DNA of 7,893 nt from an uncultured Ruminococcus sp. GTDB lineage: Bacteria > Bacillota > Clostridia > Oscillospirales > Ruminococcaceae. The stretch is from contig CACZQG010000261.1 of assembly GCA_902783235.1 (NCBI GenBank), forward strand, positions 1 to 7,893, written 5' to 3'. Positions 1 to 6,847 of the stretch are shown one piece after another. A program made the translations under genes and the position numbers. Below the pieces are notes generated by a model. That model was given only the letters and a program-made list of their open reading frames with translations, ran no database searches and had not been told where the DNA came from. Position 1 is the stretch's first letter. Each line of letters begins with the position of its first letter.

Positions 1-532
1 CAGAAACGAAACAAGAAGTGCAGAATTTAAAAAGGTAATTGAAGCCTCAGGCAACAAGGGAATGATACTTGATTATCCCGACAAGACATTCGGCAAGCGT
101 GATGACTGGTCCATAGTCAGAAGCAGCATTGAAAAAGATGTGGAGCTTCTTACAGGCTATAAGGACTGGAATATGATAATCACTCACAATCCCGATGGTG
201 AATACGGTCATATCCATCACGTTATGACAAACGAAATCGTCACAAAGGCATATGAAAATAAACACAGCGAGGATACAAGATTGCTGTATTTCGGCAGATA
301 TTATAAAAAATCAGCTTTGCCGGATGTATCTCTTTATGTTATGAGTGATGAGATGTTACAGTACAAGGAAGATCTGCTGAAGCTGTATGAATCCCAGAGC
401 GGAACAATAAAAAAGCTGTCACACATGAACCCTTTTGAAAACTGGATAGAGTATGAAGACTGGGATAAGGACCCGGATGATACTGATATCACCAATAAAA
501 TCTTGCAAGAGGATCTGATAAAAAGAAAGTGA
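1..532 (+). CDS. PIG-L/LmbE-family deacetylase, 5' end cut by window edge
   Basis: This is the C-terminal part of a PIG-L (LmbE-like) zinc-dependent deacetylase, a family that removes N-acetyl groups from GlcNAc-type sugars or related small molecules. The frame is open from position 2, with coding-like sequence before the first ATG at 62, so the gene begins outside the window. The best evidence is the motif THNPDGEYGHIHH (182-220), the family's second metal-site block, in which the HxxH-type histidines contribute to zinc binding. The N-terminal HPDDE block expected in this family would lie upstream and cannot be checked. The last third is charged and not recognisable. The stop codon overlaps the GTG of the next gene (GTGA, 529-532), which suggests translational coupling with the YfhO-like gene. 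The substrate is unknown; a cell-envelope glycan intermediate is a guess from the neighbour. Confidence 0.85.
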   Translation, partial: RNETRSAEFKKVIEASGNKGMILDYPDKTFGKRDDWSIVRSSIEKDVELLTGYKDWNMIITHNPDGEYGHIHHVMTNEIVTKAYENKHSEDTRLLYFGRYYKKSALPDVSLYVMSDEMLQYKEDLLKLYESQSGTIKKLSHMNPFENWIEYEDWDKDPDDTDITNKILQEDLIKRK

Positions 533-3063
533 ACAGAAACAGACTTTACGGCAAACTGTCACAGAGAATAGGGCTGACACTTATCTATCTTATAGTCCTG
601 CTGATATTTATGCGCTTTGACAACGCATATGGTTCTATGCTGGACTGGTGCAGTCAGCACATTGTATTCCCGGAGCATTTCAGACAGCTTTTTTATGATA
701 CCGGGGATGTTTTCCCAGACCTTGACCCATTTGTGGGGGGCGGTCAGAATATTTACTATTTCTCTTATTATGGGCTGTTTTCGCCTATAACACTGCTTTC
801 ATACCTTGTCCCCTTCGTTGATATGTCGGTGTATATCCAGGTAATGAGCATATTGGGAGTCTGGCTGTCAGTTATGCTCTTCCACAGGTTTTTATGGAAA
901 CGCTTTTCACCCTTCACAAGCTTTACTGCGGCTTTATGCTTACTTTGCTCCACTCCCCTTGTGTTTCACAGCCACAGACATATAATGTTTGTAAGCTTCA
1001 TGCCCTTTCTGATCCTATCCATTGAAGGGGCTGAAAAATATATCCGAGAACATAAACGAGCATTTTTGATCGTATCTCTTTCACTGATGATACTGTGCAG
1101 CTACTACTTTGCGGTTACTGCTCTCCTGTCAGTGACCGCCTTCGGTGTATATGCATATCTGAGATATACAGAAAAGCTATCCTTCAAGGACTTTCTCAAA
1201 AAAGGTCTCGGTTTTGCAGTATGTGTCATAATATCCATCATGATATGTGCGGTGCTCCTGCTTCCCACCATGTACGCAATACAGAACGGACGAGTATCGG
1301 AAAACTTTACTCTTGAAAAGGAACTGCTGATACCACAGCTTGTGCTGGGTATATCCGGACTTTCTCCTCATGCACTGGGATTATCCGCTATTGGTATACT
1401 TTCCATAGTTGCAGCAATAATGAGCCGTGACATAGCCAAACGTTTTCTGGGCATATTCGTGGGTGCCATTAATATCTTCCCGGTTTTCACACTGCTTCTT
1501 AACGGAGGAATGTACCTTGACGGCAAGGTGCTTATCCCCTTTATCCCCCTTGTAATGATCCTTACAGCAGAAAAGCTTGAGGAATTCGTAAAAAAGGATC
1601 ATCGCAGCATATGGGTGTACCTGTTGACTATTGCGGTTATAATTATCAGCATTGCCACCTATCAGGAAAAATATGATGTTATAAAGGATCTGAGTGTCGT
1701 TACCCTTATGACAGATGCTGGTATATTCTCCGTATGCTTTGTTATGTATCTGAGACTGGACAGAAAGCTTTTCCTTGCTCTGGGGGCTGCCAGCATTTCC
1801 GCAGTTGTGATGATAAGTGCCGGATTTACCGAATACATGATAAGCTTTGACATCATGAACTACAATAATGCTCCCGAGATCAATAAAATGGCAGACTACA
1901 TAAAAGAACAGGGAGAATATGTACGCTCCACACTTTGCTCACGCAAGGCTGATACAGTGAATATGGTTTACAACACAGGATGGTACAGTCCAACCGTGTA
2001 TTCCTCTCTTTCCAATATGGATTACAGAGACTTCTACCTTGAGAATATCCGAAATGAAAATGAATACCGCAATTCAGCCCTTCTTACACGTTCGGGAAAT
2101 CTTCTTTTCGATATATTCATGGGTATTAAATATCAGATCACAAATAAGTCCGAGAGCGAAACCGGCTATGAACTGATATATCAGGACGGTAAATTCGGAT
2201 TTTACAAAAATGATGATGTACTTCCCATCGGTCGCAGCAGCAATCGTCTAATGAGTGAAAGCTATTATAACAGTCTTCCTCCCCAGCGTCAGATGGAGGC
2301 ACTGGTCAAATATATAATAGTACAGGATGAGAGCATACAGGGAAAATATACCTTTTCTGATACCCCCTACTCCTTCCCTTCTATCCCTGAAAGTTCAGGA
2401 TTAAAAAAGGAGGGAAACGGCTATAGGATCAAAAGCAAGCTGCAATCGGAGGCAGATATAAAGCTGACAGAACCGATACCCAAGGATAAACTTCTCATAG
2501 TATTCATGGATGCAGATAACAGCGGATCCAATCAGGATGCAAGGGTACGCATCAACAATACAAAGAACACCCTTACAAATCCCGGATGGAAATACTGCAA
2601 TAAAAACTACAGCTTTGAATTTGTAGTCTCCACCGACGGTAAAGAAAGCCTGGACTCTCTTCACATGATATTCTCCAACGGCAATTTCACTATTAGCAAT
2701 ATACGGGCATATCTGATAGATCGCCCCACAGATATAGAGCTTACCGGCAGATTCAAAGCAGATATGGATAAGACTCATGGAGATACTATAGAAGGCGATA
2801 TAGAATGCAGTGAGGACAGCTATTTTCAGCTTACGGTACCTTATGACCATGGCTTTGAGGTGTGGACAGACGGTGTTAAGACAGATATAGAACGTGTTGA
2901 CAGATCCTTTATGGGCTTTCCTATTAAAAAAGGACAGCATCATATACGATTTGAGTACAATTCACCTATGAAAAAATACGGTCTGATCATCTCAGCTGCA
3001 GGGCTTTTGATACTCATAGCAATAATAATCACGGAAATACGAAGGAGGAATAAAAATGCTTGA
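529..3063 (+). CDS. YfhO-family multi-spanning membrane protein (putative GT-C glycosyltransferase)
   Basis: An 844-residue integral membrane protein of the YfhO family, whose studied Gram-positive members take part in glycosylating wall or lipoteichoic polymers with lipid-linked sugars. A first membrane segment lies near residues 13-30. An extracytoplasmic loop follows with an acidic D-L-D (64-66), then GGGQNIYYFSYYG (70-82), which resembles the family's N-terminal block and the acidic motif of GT-C enzymes. Many hydrophobic segments run to about residue 440. The rest is a large, mostly soluble domain. It carries the family-like FMGIKYQITN (530-539) and a late beta-rich block with PYDHGFEVWTDG, then a last membrane helix (about 818-836) and a basic tail, RRRNKNA. 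The GTG start gives a 4-nt overlap with the upstream gene; an AGAGGA (508-513) lies rather far upstream, so coupling is likely. The 3' end overlaps the next gene by 8 nt. Family assignment is firm; the transferred sugar and acceptor are unknown. Confidence 0.85.
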   Translation: MNRNRLYGKLSQRIGLTLIYLIVLLIFMRFDNAYGSMLDWCSQHIVFPEHFRQLFYDTGDVFPDLDPFVGGGQNIYYFSYYGLFSPITLLSYLVPFVDMSVYIQVMSILGVWLSVMLFHRFLWKRFSPFTSFTAALCLLCSTPLVFHSHRHIMFVSFMPFLILSIEGAEKYIREHKRAFLIVSLSLMILCSYYFAVTALLSVTAFGVYAYLRYTEKLSFKDFLKKGLGFAVCVIISIMICAVLLLPTMYAIQNGRVSENFTLEKELLIPQLVLGISGLSPHALGLSAIGILSIVAAIMSRDIAKRFLGIFVGAINIFPVFTLLLNGGMYLDGKVLIPFIPLVMILTAEKLEEFVKKDHRSIWVYLLTIAVIIISIATYQEKYDVIKDLSVVTLMTDAGIFSVCFVMYLRLDRKLFLALGAASISAVVMISAGFTEYMISFDIMNYNNAPEINKMADYIKEQGEYVRSTLCSRKADTVNMVYNTGWYSPTVYSSLSNMDYRDFYLENIRNENEYRNSALLTRSGNLLFDIFMGIKYQITNKSESETGYELIYQDGKFGFYKNDDVLPIGRSSNRLMSESYYNSLPPQRQMEALVKYIIVQDESIQGKYTFSDTPYSFPSIPESSGLKKEGNGYRIKSKLQSEADIKLTEPIPKDKLLIVFMDADNSGSNQDARVRINNTKNTLTNPGWKYCNKNYSFEFVVSTDGKESLDSLHMIFSNGNFTISNIRAYLIDRPTDIELTGRFKADMDKTHGDTIEGDIECSEDSYFQLTVPYDHGFEVWTDGVKTDIERVDRSFMGFPIKKGQHHIRFEYNSPMKKYGLIISAAGLLILIAIIITEIRRRNKNA

Positions 3064-3526
3064 AGCAGGAACAAAAGCACCGGATTTTACCTTACAGGAC
3101 AAGAATGGAAAAAATGTATCACTGGGTGACTTTTCCGGGAAAAAGACAGTGATCTATTTTTACTCCAGAGATAATACCCCCGGCTGTACCCGTCAGGCAA
3201 AGGCTTTTGCCAATGAATTCCCTGAATTTGAAAAAAGAAATATTTCTGTCATCGGCATCAGCAAGGACAGTGCTTCCTCTCATCTGAAATTTGCAGATAA
3301 GCACGGTCTTCCCTTTGTGCTTCTATCCGACCCTGAGCTGGAGGCAATAAAGGCTTATGATGTATGGCATGAAAAAAAGCTTTACGGCAAGGTTAGCATG
3401 GGTGTAGTACGCACTACTTACATAGTAGATGAGAAGGGTATCATCGAAAAAGTATTCAATAAGGTAAAGCCTGATACCAATGCCGGCGATATCCTCAGCT
3501 ATCTGGACGAAAAAAATGACAAATAA
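3056..3526 (+). CDS. bcp: Thioredoxin-fold peroxiredoxin, Bcp/PrxQ type, one-cysteine form
   Basis: A 156-residue cytoplasmic peroxiredoxin, full length for the Bcp/PrxQ (AhpC-TSA) group, that reduces hydrogen peroxide and organic hydroperoxides. The N-terminal block GTKAPDFTLQD leads to the active-site motif DNTPGCTRQA, with the peroxidatic Cys44 beside Thr41 and Pro42. The conserved active-site arginine is in GVVRTTYIVDEKG (about 119). In many PrxQ proteins the resolving cysteine lies five residues after the first; here that residue is Ala-Lys sequence, and Cys44 is the only cysteine, so an outside thiol must resolve the sulfenate. A good ribosome site, AGGAGG (about 3043-3048), lies inside the end of the YfhO-like gene. 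The 8-nt overlap (ATGCTTGA) implies co-transcription with it. A hairpin terminator follows 15 nt after the stop. The identity is secure; the physiological partner is not. Confidence 0.92.
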   Translation: MLEAGTKAPDFTLQDKNGKNVSLGDFSGKKTVIYFYSRDNTPGCTRQAKAFANEFPEFEKRNISVIGISKDSASSHLKFADKHGLPFVLLSDPELEAIKAYDVWHEKKLYGKVSMGVVRTTYIVDEKGIIEKVFNKVKPDTNAGDILSYLDEKNDK

Positions 3527-3541
3527 TTACATTTCGATTAC

Positions 3542-3576
3542 AAGCATCGTATTTTGTATACGGTGCTTTTCGTTAT
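3542..3576 (+). terminator. Rho-independent terminator after bcp
   Basis: An 11-bp stem pairs AAGCATCGTAT (3542-3552) with ATACGGTGCTT (3558-3568), with one G-U pair and a 5-nt loop. A modest T-rich tail (TTCGTTAT) follows. It starts 15 nt after the bcp stop and probably ends the PIG-L/yfhO/bcp transcript. The tail is weaker than ideal. Confidence 0.7.
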
Positions 3577-3581
3577 ACTGC

Positions 3582-3604
3582 ACAATTTAAGCTGCGTAAA
3601 TTGT
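3582..3604. repeat. AT-rich inverted repeat, second terminator or operator-like site
   Basis: A perfect 8-bp inverted repeat, ACAATTTA (3582-3589) and TAAATTGT (3597-3604), surrounds AGCTGCG. TATTTTTA follows at once, so it could be a weak back-up terminator for the upstream operon. As an AT-rich dyad about 75 nt before the -35 box of the next promoter, it could equally be a protein-binding site. The sequence alone does not decide. Confidence 0.4.
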
Positions 3605-3627
3605 TATTTTTATCCCACATTATTACC

Positions 3628-3654
3628 TGTTTGTATATTTTCTACAAGCAAACA
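3628..3654. repeat. Nested inverted repeat upstream of the peptidase promoter
   Basis: TGTTTG (3628-3633) is matched by CAAACA (3649-3654), and inside it TTGTA (3631-3635) is matched by TACAA (3643-3647). The two pairings share bases, so they are alternatives. The element ends 24 nt before the -35 box, in the usual place for an activator or repressor site. The arms are short and AT-rich, so chance is possible. Confidence 0.3.
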
Positions 3655-3678
3655 CCAAAATATATGTCATTTTGCGGA

Positions 3679-3707
3679 TTGAAAAAGCGGAAAATATATG
3701 CTATAAT
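3679..3707 (+). promoter_or_regulatory. Strong sigma-A promoter with extended -10 for the peptidase-prmA unit
   Basis: The -35 box TTGAAA (3679-3684) and a perfect -10 box TATAAT (3702-3707) are separated by the ideal 17 bp. A TG one base before the -10 (3699-3700) makes it an extended -10 promoter. Transcription should start near 3714 and give a leader of about 104 nt. This is the best-formed promoter in the window and implies strong expression, at least when unrepressed. Confidence 0.85.
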
Positions 3708-3713
3708 GAAACA

Positions 3714-3730
3714 GTAATAGAAATTATTAC
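3714..3730 (+). promoter_or_regulatory. Inverted repeat at the predicted transcription start
   Basis: GTAATA (3714-3719) and TATTAC (3725-3730) form a perfect 6-bp dyad around GAAAT, exactly where transcription is predicted to begin. It could be a repressor operator or a 5' hairpin that protects the mRNA. The rest of the leader is A-rich, with a TTCCGGAA palindrome (3746-3753), and I see no riboswitch-like structure in it. Confidence 0.35.
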
Positions 3731-3817
3731 ATTTCGGTTAAAAAATTCCGGAAAAGCAGTAAAAATAATTACAGAGAGATTAAAAAATCCAGAACAAAAG
3801 AAAGACAAGGTGGTAAC

Positions 3818-5593
3818 ATGAAAGGCATATTCCAAAAGACAACAGCTATCTTTATAGCCATTATGATCGCATTCTCACTTACCATGACAGCCGCAATGAC
3901 CGCTTCGGCAGCCACCTCATATAAATACTGGCTGCAAAGTGACAGCAGATGGGGCAGTATGACCTTAGGTGCAAACGGTGAGACCATGTCTCAGGTAGGC
4001 TGTGCTGTTACCTCTCTTGCCATGATTGCAGTTCACTCCGGAAGTGCCGGCAGCAGCTTCGATCCCGGGGTATTATGTAAATATCTGAAAGAGAATGACG
4101 GATTTGACAGCTATTCAAATTTATATTGGAGTGCTGTTTCGGGATTGCTCCCGGATCTTCGTTATCAGAAAAAACAGTCATTCAGCGCAAATACCAAATC
4201 AATGATAACCAAGGAAATATCCGCTAATATAAATGCTGGATACTACCTTATTATTTCCGTAGCATATGATTCCCACTGGGTAGCAGTTGACACTGCAAAA
4301 GACAATGAAGTCCTTATAATGGATCCTGCCCAGAATGTAACAAATAAGCTTTTTGAAAGATATGATCCATCGGGCATACTTCAGATGAAGCTTTACAAGG
4401 GCAAGAATGCTCCTGCAAAGACAACTGCTTCAACCTCAAGCAACACTTCCTCCTCCAACAACAGCAACAGCAGCTATTGCACAGGTCATTACATGACCAC
4501 TGCCCCCTTGAATCTGAGAAAATCTTATTCAACCTCCTCTGAAATACTCACAACTATCCCAAAGGATACCCTTATCAATATACTGGCATTTTCCGGCAGT
4601 TGGGGTAAGACCTCATATAACGGCAAATACGGGTATGTGTGCATGGACTATGTTACATTCACAGGAAACAGTACAGCAGTTTACAAGCCGGGTAATTATA
4701 AAGTGATTGAAAAGGACGGTGTCAATTTCCGTGCCGATGCAGGAGTAAACAGCAGTAAGCTGGGTGTGATCTCCTATAATACAACGCTGAAGGTCACCAG
4801 TTTCAGTGGAGGCTGGGGTAAAACTACATACAGTAATAAGAACGGCTATGTGTGCATGGACTATTTAAAGTATATAGAACCCGCTGCTACAACTGCTGCA
4901 ACCAAAGCCACTACCAAAGCTACTACAAAAACCACCACTACCACCGCAAAAGCCACTACAAAGGCAACCACCAAAGCTACTACAAAAGCAGCTGCTGTTA
5001 CATATAAAATCGGAAGCTATAAAGTAAATGATACAGACGGAGTAAACCTGCGCACAGGAGCCGGGGTAAGCAACAGCAGGCTTTGTGTAATCCCATATAA
5101 TACAACCATTAAAATAACAAGCTTCAATTCAGGCTGGGGCAAGACCACATATAACGGAAATTCAGGCTATGTATGCATGGATTATATGAAATATGTTGAA
5201 CCGGCAGCAACCACTGCAGCTGCTAAAACTACTGTCAAAGCCACCACCAAAGCAACTACTAAGACTACTACAGCCACTACTAAAGCCACTACCAAAGCCA
5301 CTACTAAAGTCACTATTAAAGCCACTACCAAAGCTACTGCTAAAACCACTACTAAAGCAATTGTCACTGCCAAAGCTGCCGCACAATCAGCCCCTGCACC
5401 ATTAAGAGGTGATCTTAACAGAGATGGTATCTATACAAATGCGGATATATACCTGCTGAATAGTCTTATCGCAAGAAAAATGACCAACAACACCGCCATG
5501 AGATTTCTCATGGATGCAAACGGTGACAATATGGTAGATGAACGTGATTCCGTTTATCTATTAAAACTTATAAATGAACAGAAGGAAAAATAA
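3818..5593 (+). CDS. Secreted C39-like cysteine peptidase with three SH3b domains and a dockerin
   Basis: A 591-residue exported modular protein. A signal peptide has a lysine near the N-terminus, a hydrophobic core (about 9-28) and a likely cut after Ala29-Ser30-Ala31. A C39-like (papain-fold) peptidase domain spans about 36-193, with probable nucleophile Cys62 in QVGCAVTS, Gln59 as possible oxyanion residue, His153 in DSHWVAVD and Asp169 in IMDPA. Three bacterial SH3 domains follow (about 223-282, 292-353, 399-460), each ending in YVCMDY; these often bind peptidoglycan. Thr/Ala/Lys linkers run about 354-398 and 461-528. The end is a type I dockerin (531-591) with calcium loops at Asp532/Asn534/Asp536/Asp543 and Asp566/Asn568/Asp570/Asp577, expected to dock on a cohesin. 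The start is set by AAGGTGG (3807-3813) and a strong promoter. The stop is 2 nt before prmA. Domain calls are confident; the peptide substrate (peptidoglycan cross-bridge or protein) is unknown. Confidence 0.9.
   Translation: MKGIFQKTTAIFIAIMIAFSLTMTAAMTASAATSYKYWLQSDSRWGSMTLGANGETMSQVGCAVTSLAMIAVHSGSAGSSFDPGVLCKYLKENDGFDSYSNLYWSAVSGLLPDLRYQKKQSFSANTKSMITKEISANINAGYYLIISVAYDSHWVAVDTAKDNEVLIMDPAQNVTNKLFERYDPSGILQMKLYKGKNAPAKTTASTSSNTSSSNNSNSSYCTGHYMTTAPLNLRKSYSTSSEILTTIPKDTLINILAFSGSWGKTSYNGKYGYVCMDYVTFTGNSTAVYKPGNYKVIEKDGVNFRADAGVNSSKLGVISYNTTLKVTSFSGGWGKTTYSNKNGYVCMDYLKYIEPAATTAATKATTKATTKTTTTTAKATTKATTKATTKAAAVTYKIGSYKVNDTDGVNLRTGAGVSNSRLCVIPYNTTIKITSFNSGWGKTTYNGNSGYVCMDYMKYVEPAATTAAAKTTVKATTKATTKTTTATTKATTKATTKVTIKATTKATAKTTTKAIVTAKAAAQSAPAPLRGDLNRDGIYTNADIYLLNSLIARKMTNNTAMRFLMDANGDNMVDERDSVYLLKLINEQKEK
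4889..4987 (+). repeat. In-frame 12-bp tandem repeats, first Ala-Thr-Thr-Lys linker
   Basis: Degenerate 12-bp units of the form GCYACYACMAAR encode Ala-Thr-Thr-Lys repeats (residues about 358-390) between SH3b domains 2 and 3. The unit is a multiple of three, so gain or loss changes linker length without shifting the frame. Such Thr-rich linkers are common in cellulosomal proteins and are often glycosylated. Confidence 0.85.
5210..5356 (+). repeat. In-frame 12-bp tandem repeats, second Ala-Thr-Thr-Lys linker
   Basis: A longer copy of the same repeat (residues about 465-513) joins SH3b domain 3 to the dockerin. It mixes ATTK with TTTK, KVTI and ATAK variants, so it has drifted by point changes. 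Its codons are low-complexity, which creates spurious long open frames on both strands here; these are not genes. Confidence 0.85.
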
Positions 5594-5595
5594 AA

Positions 5596-6564
5596 ATGGA
5601 TTGGAAAGAAGTAAACATTTACACCAAAACAGAAGGCATAGATATACTCTGCGCCGCACTTATGGATATTGGTATCAAGGGATTTGAGGTAAAGGATCCC
5701 GAAGATTTCAAGGAATTCCTACGCAATAAGGATGGCAAATGGGACTATATAGACGATGACCTTCTAAAGCTCCGGGACAGTGAAAGCTGTGTTACAGTCT
5801 ATCTCCCCGGAGATGAACAGGGCGGTGAAATGTATAAAGACATGGGAAAGCTGCTCCAAAGACTCAGAGATAATGACAAAGATGAAATATTCGGTACTCT
5901 CCGCACTGACAGTGAAAATGTCCGTGAGGAGGACTGGGCAAACAACTGGAAGCAATACTTCAAGCCTCTGAGGATAGGGGAAAAGCTTCTCATAAAACCC
6001 TCATGGGAAAATACTGACAATGAAGATAACAGAACTATTCTTGAAATTGATCCTGCATCCAGCTTCGGAACAGGTCAGCACAATACAACTAAGCTCTGTC
6101 TGGAGCTGCTGGAGGGAGCTGTACACAAGGGTGACAGACTGCTGGATCTGGGATGCGGCAGCGGCATACTCTCCATTGGTGCCATGCTCTTGGGTGCAGA
6201 AAGCGTAGTGGCAGTAGATATTGAACAGAATGCTGTTACTACAGCTGCTGAGAACGCTGAAAAAAATCATATTCCATTTATGAAATACACAGCATACTGC
6301 GGAGATGTTATATCCAATAAGGAACTGTGTGAAAAGGTGGGAGATGATTATGATATCATAACTGCCAATATTGTGGCTGATGTACTTATTGCCATGAAGG
6401 ATATTTTCAGACAGAAAATAAAGAAAGGCGGTACCCTTATCATTTCAGGTATAATCACTGAAAGAAAGGACGAGGTTGTAAGCGCCGTAGTCAGTGCCGG
6501 ATTTGAAGTCAAAAAAGAAGCAGACGATGAAGGCTGGGCAGCAGTTCTGCTCACTGCCATATAA
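5596..6564 (+). CDS. prmA: Ribosomal protein L11 methyltransferase
   Basis: A 322-residue cytoplasmic SAM-dependent methyltransferase that trimethylates lysines and the N-terminus of ribosomal protein L11; length is normal for the family. An N-terminal L11-recognition domain begins DWKEVNIYT, with the helix-strand ALMDIGIKGFEV. A linker holds NWKQYFKPLRIGEKLLIKPSWE-type sequence (about 117-138). The catalytic domain shows DPASSFGTGQHNTT (152-165), the SAM motif LDLGCGSG (183-190), an acidic Asp208 at the next strand end and ANIVADVL (257-264), the PrmA form of the substrate-side motif. Its ribosome site AGAAGGA (5580-5586) sits inside the 3' end of the dockerin gene and the gap is only 2 nt, so both are almost surely on one mRNA. 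The rRNA methyltransferase gene rsmE, a frequent neighbour of prmA in Firmicutes, is not downstream. Confidence 0.95.
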   Translation: MDWKEVNIYTKTEGIDILCAALMDIGIKGFEVKDPEDFKEFLRNKDGKWDYIDDDLLKLRDSESCVTVYLPGDEQGGEMYKDMGKLLQRLRDNDKDEIFGTLRTDSENVREEDWANNWKQYFKPLRIGEKLLIKPSWENTDNEDNRTILEIDPASSFGTGQHNTTKLCLELLEGAVHKGDRLLDLGCGSGILSIGAMLLGAESVVAVDIEQNAVTTAAENAEKNHIPFMKYTAYCGDVISNKELCEKVGDDYDIITANIVADVLIAMKDIFRQKIKKGGTLIISGIITERKDEVVSAVVSAGFEVKKEADDEGWAAVLLTAI

Positions 6565-6573
6565 CTATCCCAA

Positions 6574-6589
6574 ATGATGATGATGATAA
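6574..6589 (+). repeat. Short ATG/ATA trinucleotide run after prmA
   Basis: ATGATGATGATGATAATA-like sequence begins about 10 nt after the prmA stop. It is a small microsatellite with no ribosome site or lasting reading frame behind it. No terminator is visible directly after prmA, so transcription may run on to the hairpin at 6964. Confidence 0.5.
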
Positions 6590-6653
6590 TACTAATATCT
6601 GTCAAAAGAATCGAAAAGGTCGCTTTTTGAAAAAGCTACGTAATAACTTTTAG

Positions 6654-6725
6654 TTTCGCTCATACATTGACCAATACGGCAGTTATGAGCACGAGGAGCA
6701 GCTGAAAAGATTATACAATAAATAA
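6654..6725 (+). pseudogene. Possible C-terminal remnant of a lost gene
   Basis: Directly after a TAG (6651-6653), an open stretch encodes a protein-like, highly charged sequence, IDQYGSYEHEEQLKRLYNK, and ends at TAA (6723-6725). It has no start codon or ribosome site. The look is of the last helix of a larger protein whose upstream part is gone; the preceding bases in the same frame read RFLKKLRNNF before the stop. I do not recognise the parent family. A chance open stretch of this length is quite possible. Confidence 0.25.
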
Positions 6726-6737
6726 TTTAATATAACT

Positions 6738-6767
6738 TTTATTCATATAGCTTTCCTTACTATCAAT
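6738..6767 (+). repeat. Dispersed intergenic repeat, copy 1
   Basis: This 30-nt stretch, with core TATAGCTTTCCTTACTAT (6746-6763), matches 7787-7816 at about 25 of 30 positions by eye, in the same orientation 1,049 nt apart. The core differs at one base in 18. Weaker similarity continues for some 15 nt downstream if one gap is allowed. Both copies lie between genes, on either side of the phosphatase gene. The function is unknown. Confidence 0.55.
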
Positions 6768-6847
6768 TCCTTTTAATAGATCTTAGTATAAACTATATTT
6801 GATAGATTATTTCAGGTTTAACTGATTTGTACGGTTAAAGAGAAAGA

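Noticed and set aside
62..532. Complete small protein starting at the ATG at 62
   Set aside because: The frame is open and protein-like back to the window edge and the PIG-L family needs an N-terminal metal motif upstream, so this ATG is internal.
2401..2943. 180-codon open frame on the minus strand
   Set aside because: It lies wholly inside the YfhO-like gene, has no recognisable domain or ribosome site, and its cysteine-rich composition is typical of antisense reading of a real gene.
3714..3817. Riboswitch or attenuator in the 104-nt leader
   Set aside because: Apart from a 6-bp dyad and a TTCCGGAA palindrome the leader is A-rich and unstructured, with no known riboswitch core and no terminator before the start codon.
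4889..5356. CRISPR-like or other spaced repeat array
   Set aside because: The repeats are contiguous 12-bp coding units in one open frame, without spacers of constant length or nearby cas genes.
5162..5405. Long Gly/Ser-rich, Val/Leu-rich and Pro/Leu-rich open frames on both strands
   Set aside because: They are by-products of the 12-bp repeats coding the Thr/Ala/Lys linker; none has a ribosome site and the plus-strand peptidase frame is clearly the real one.
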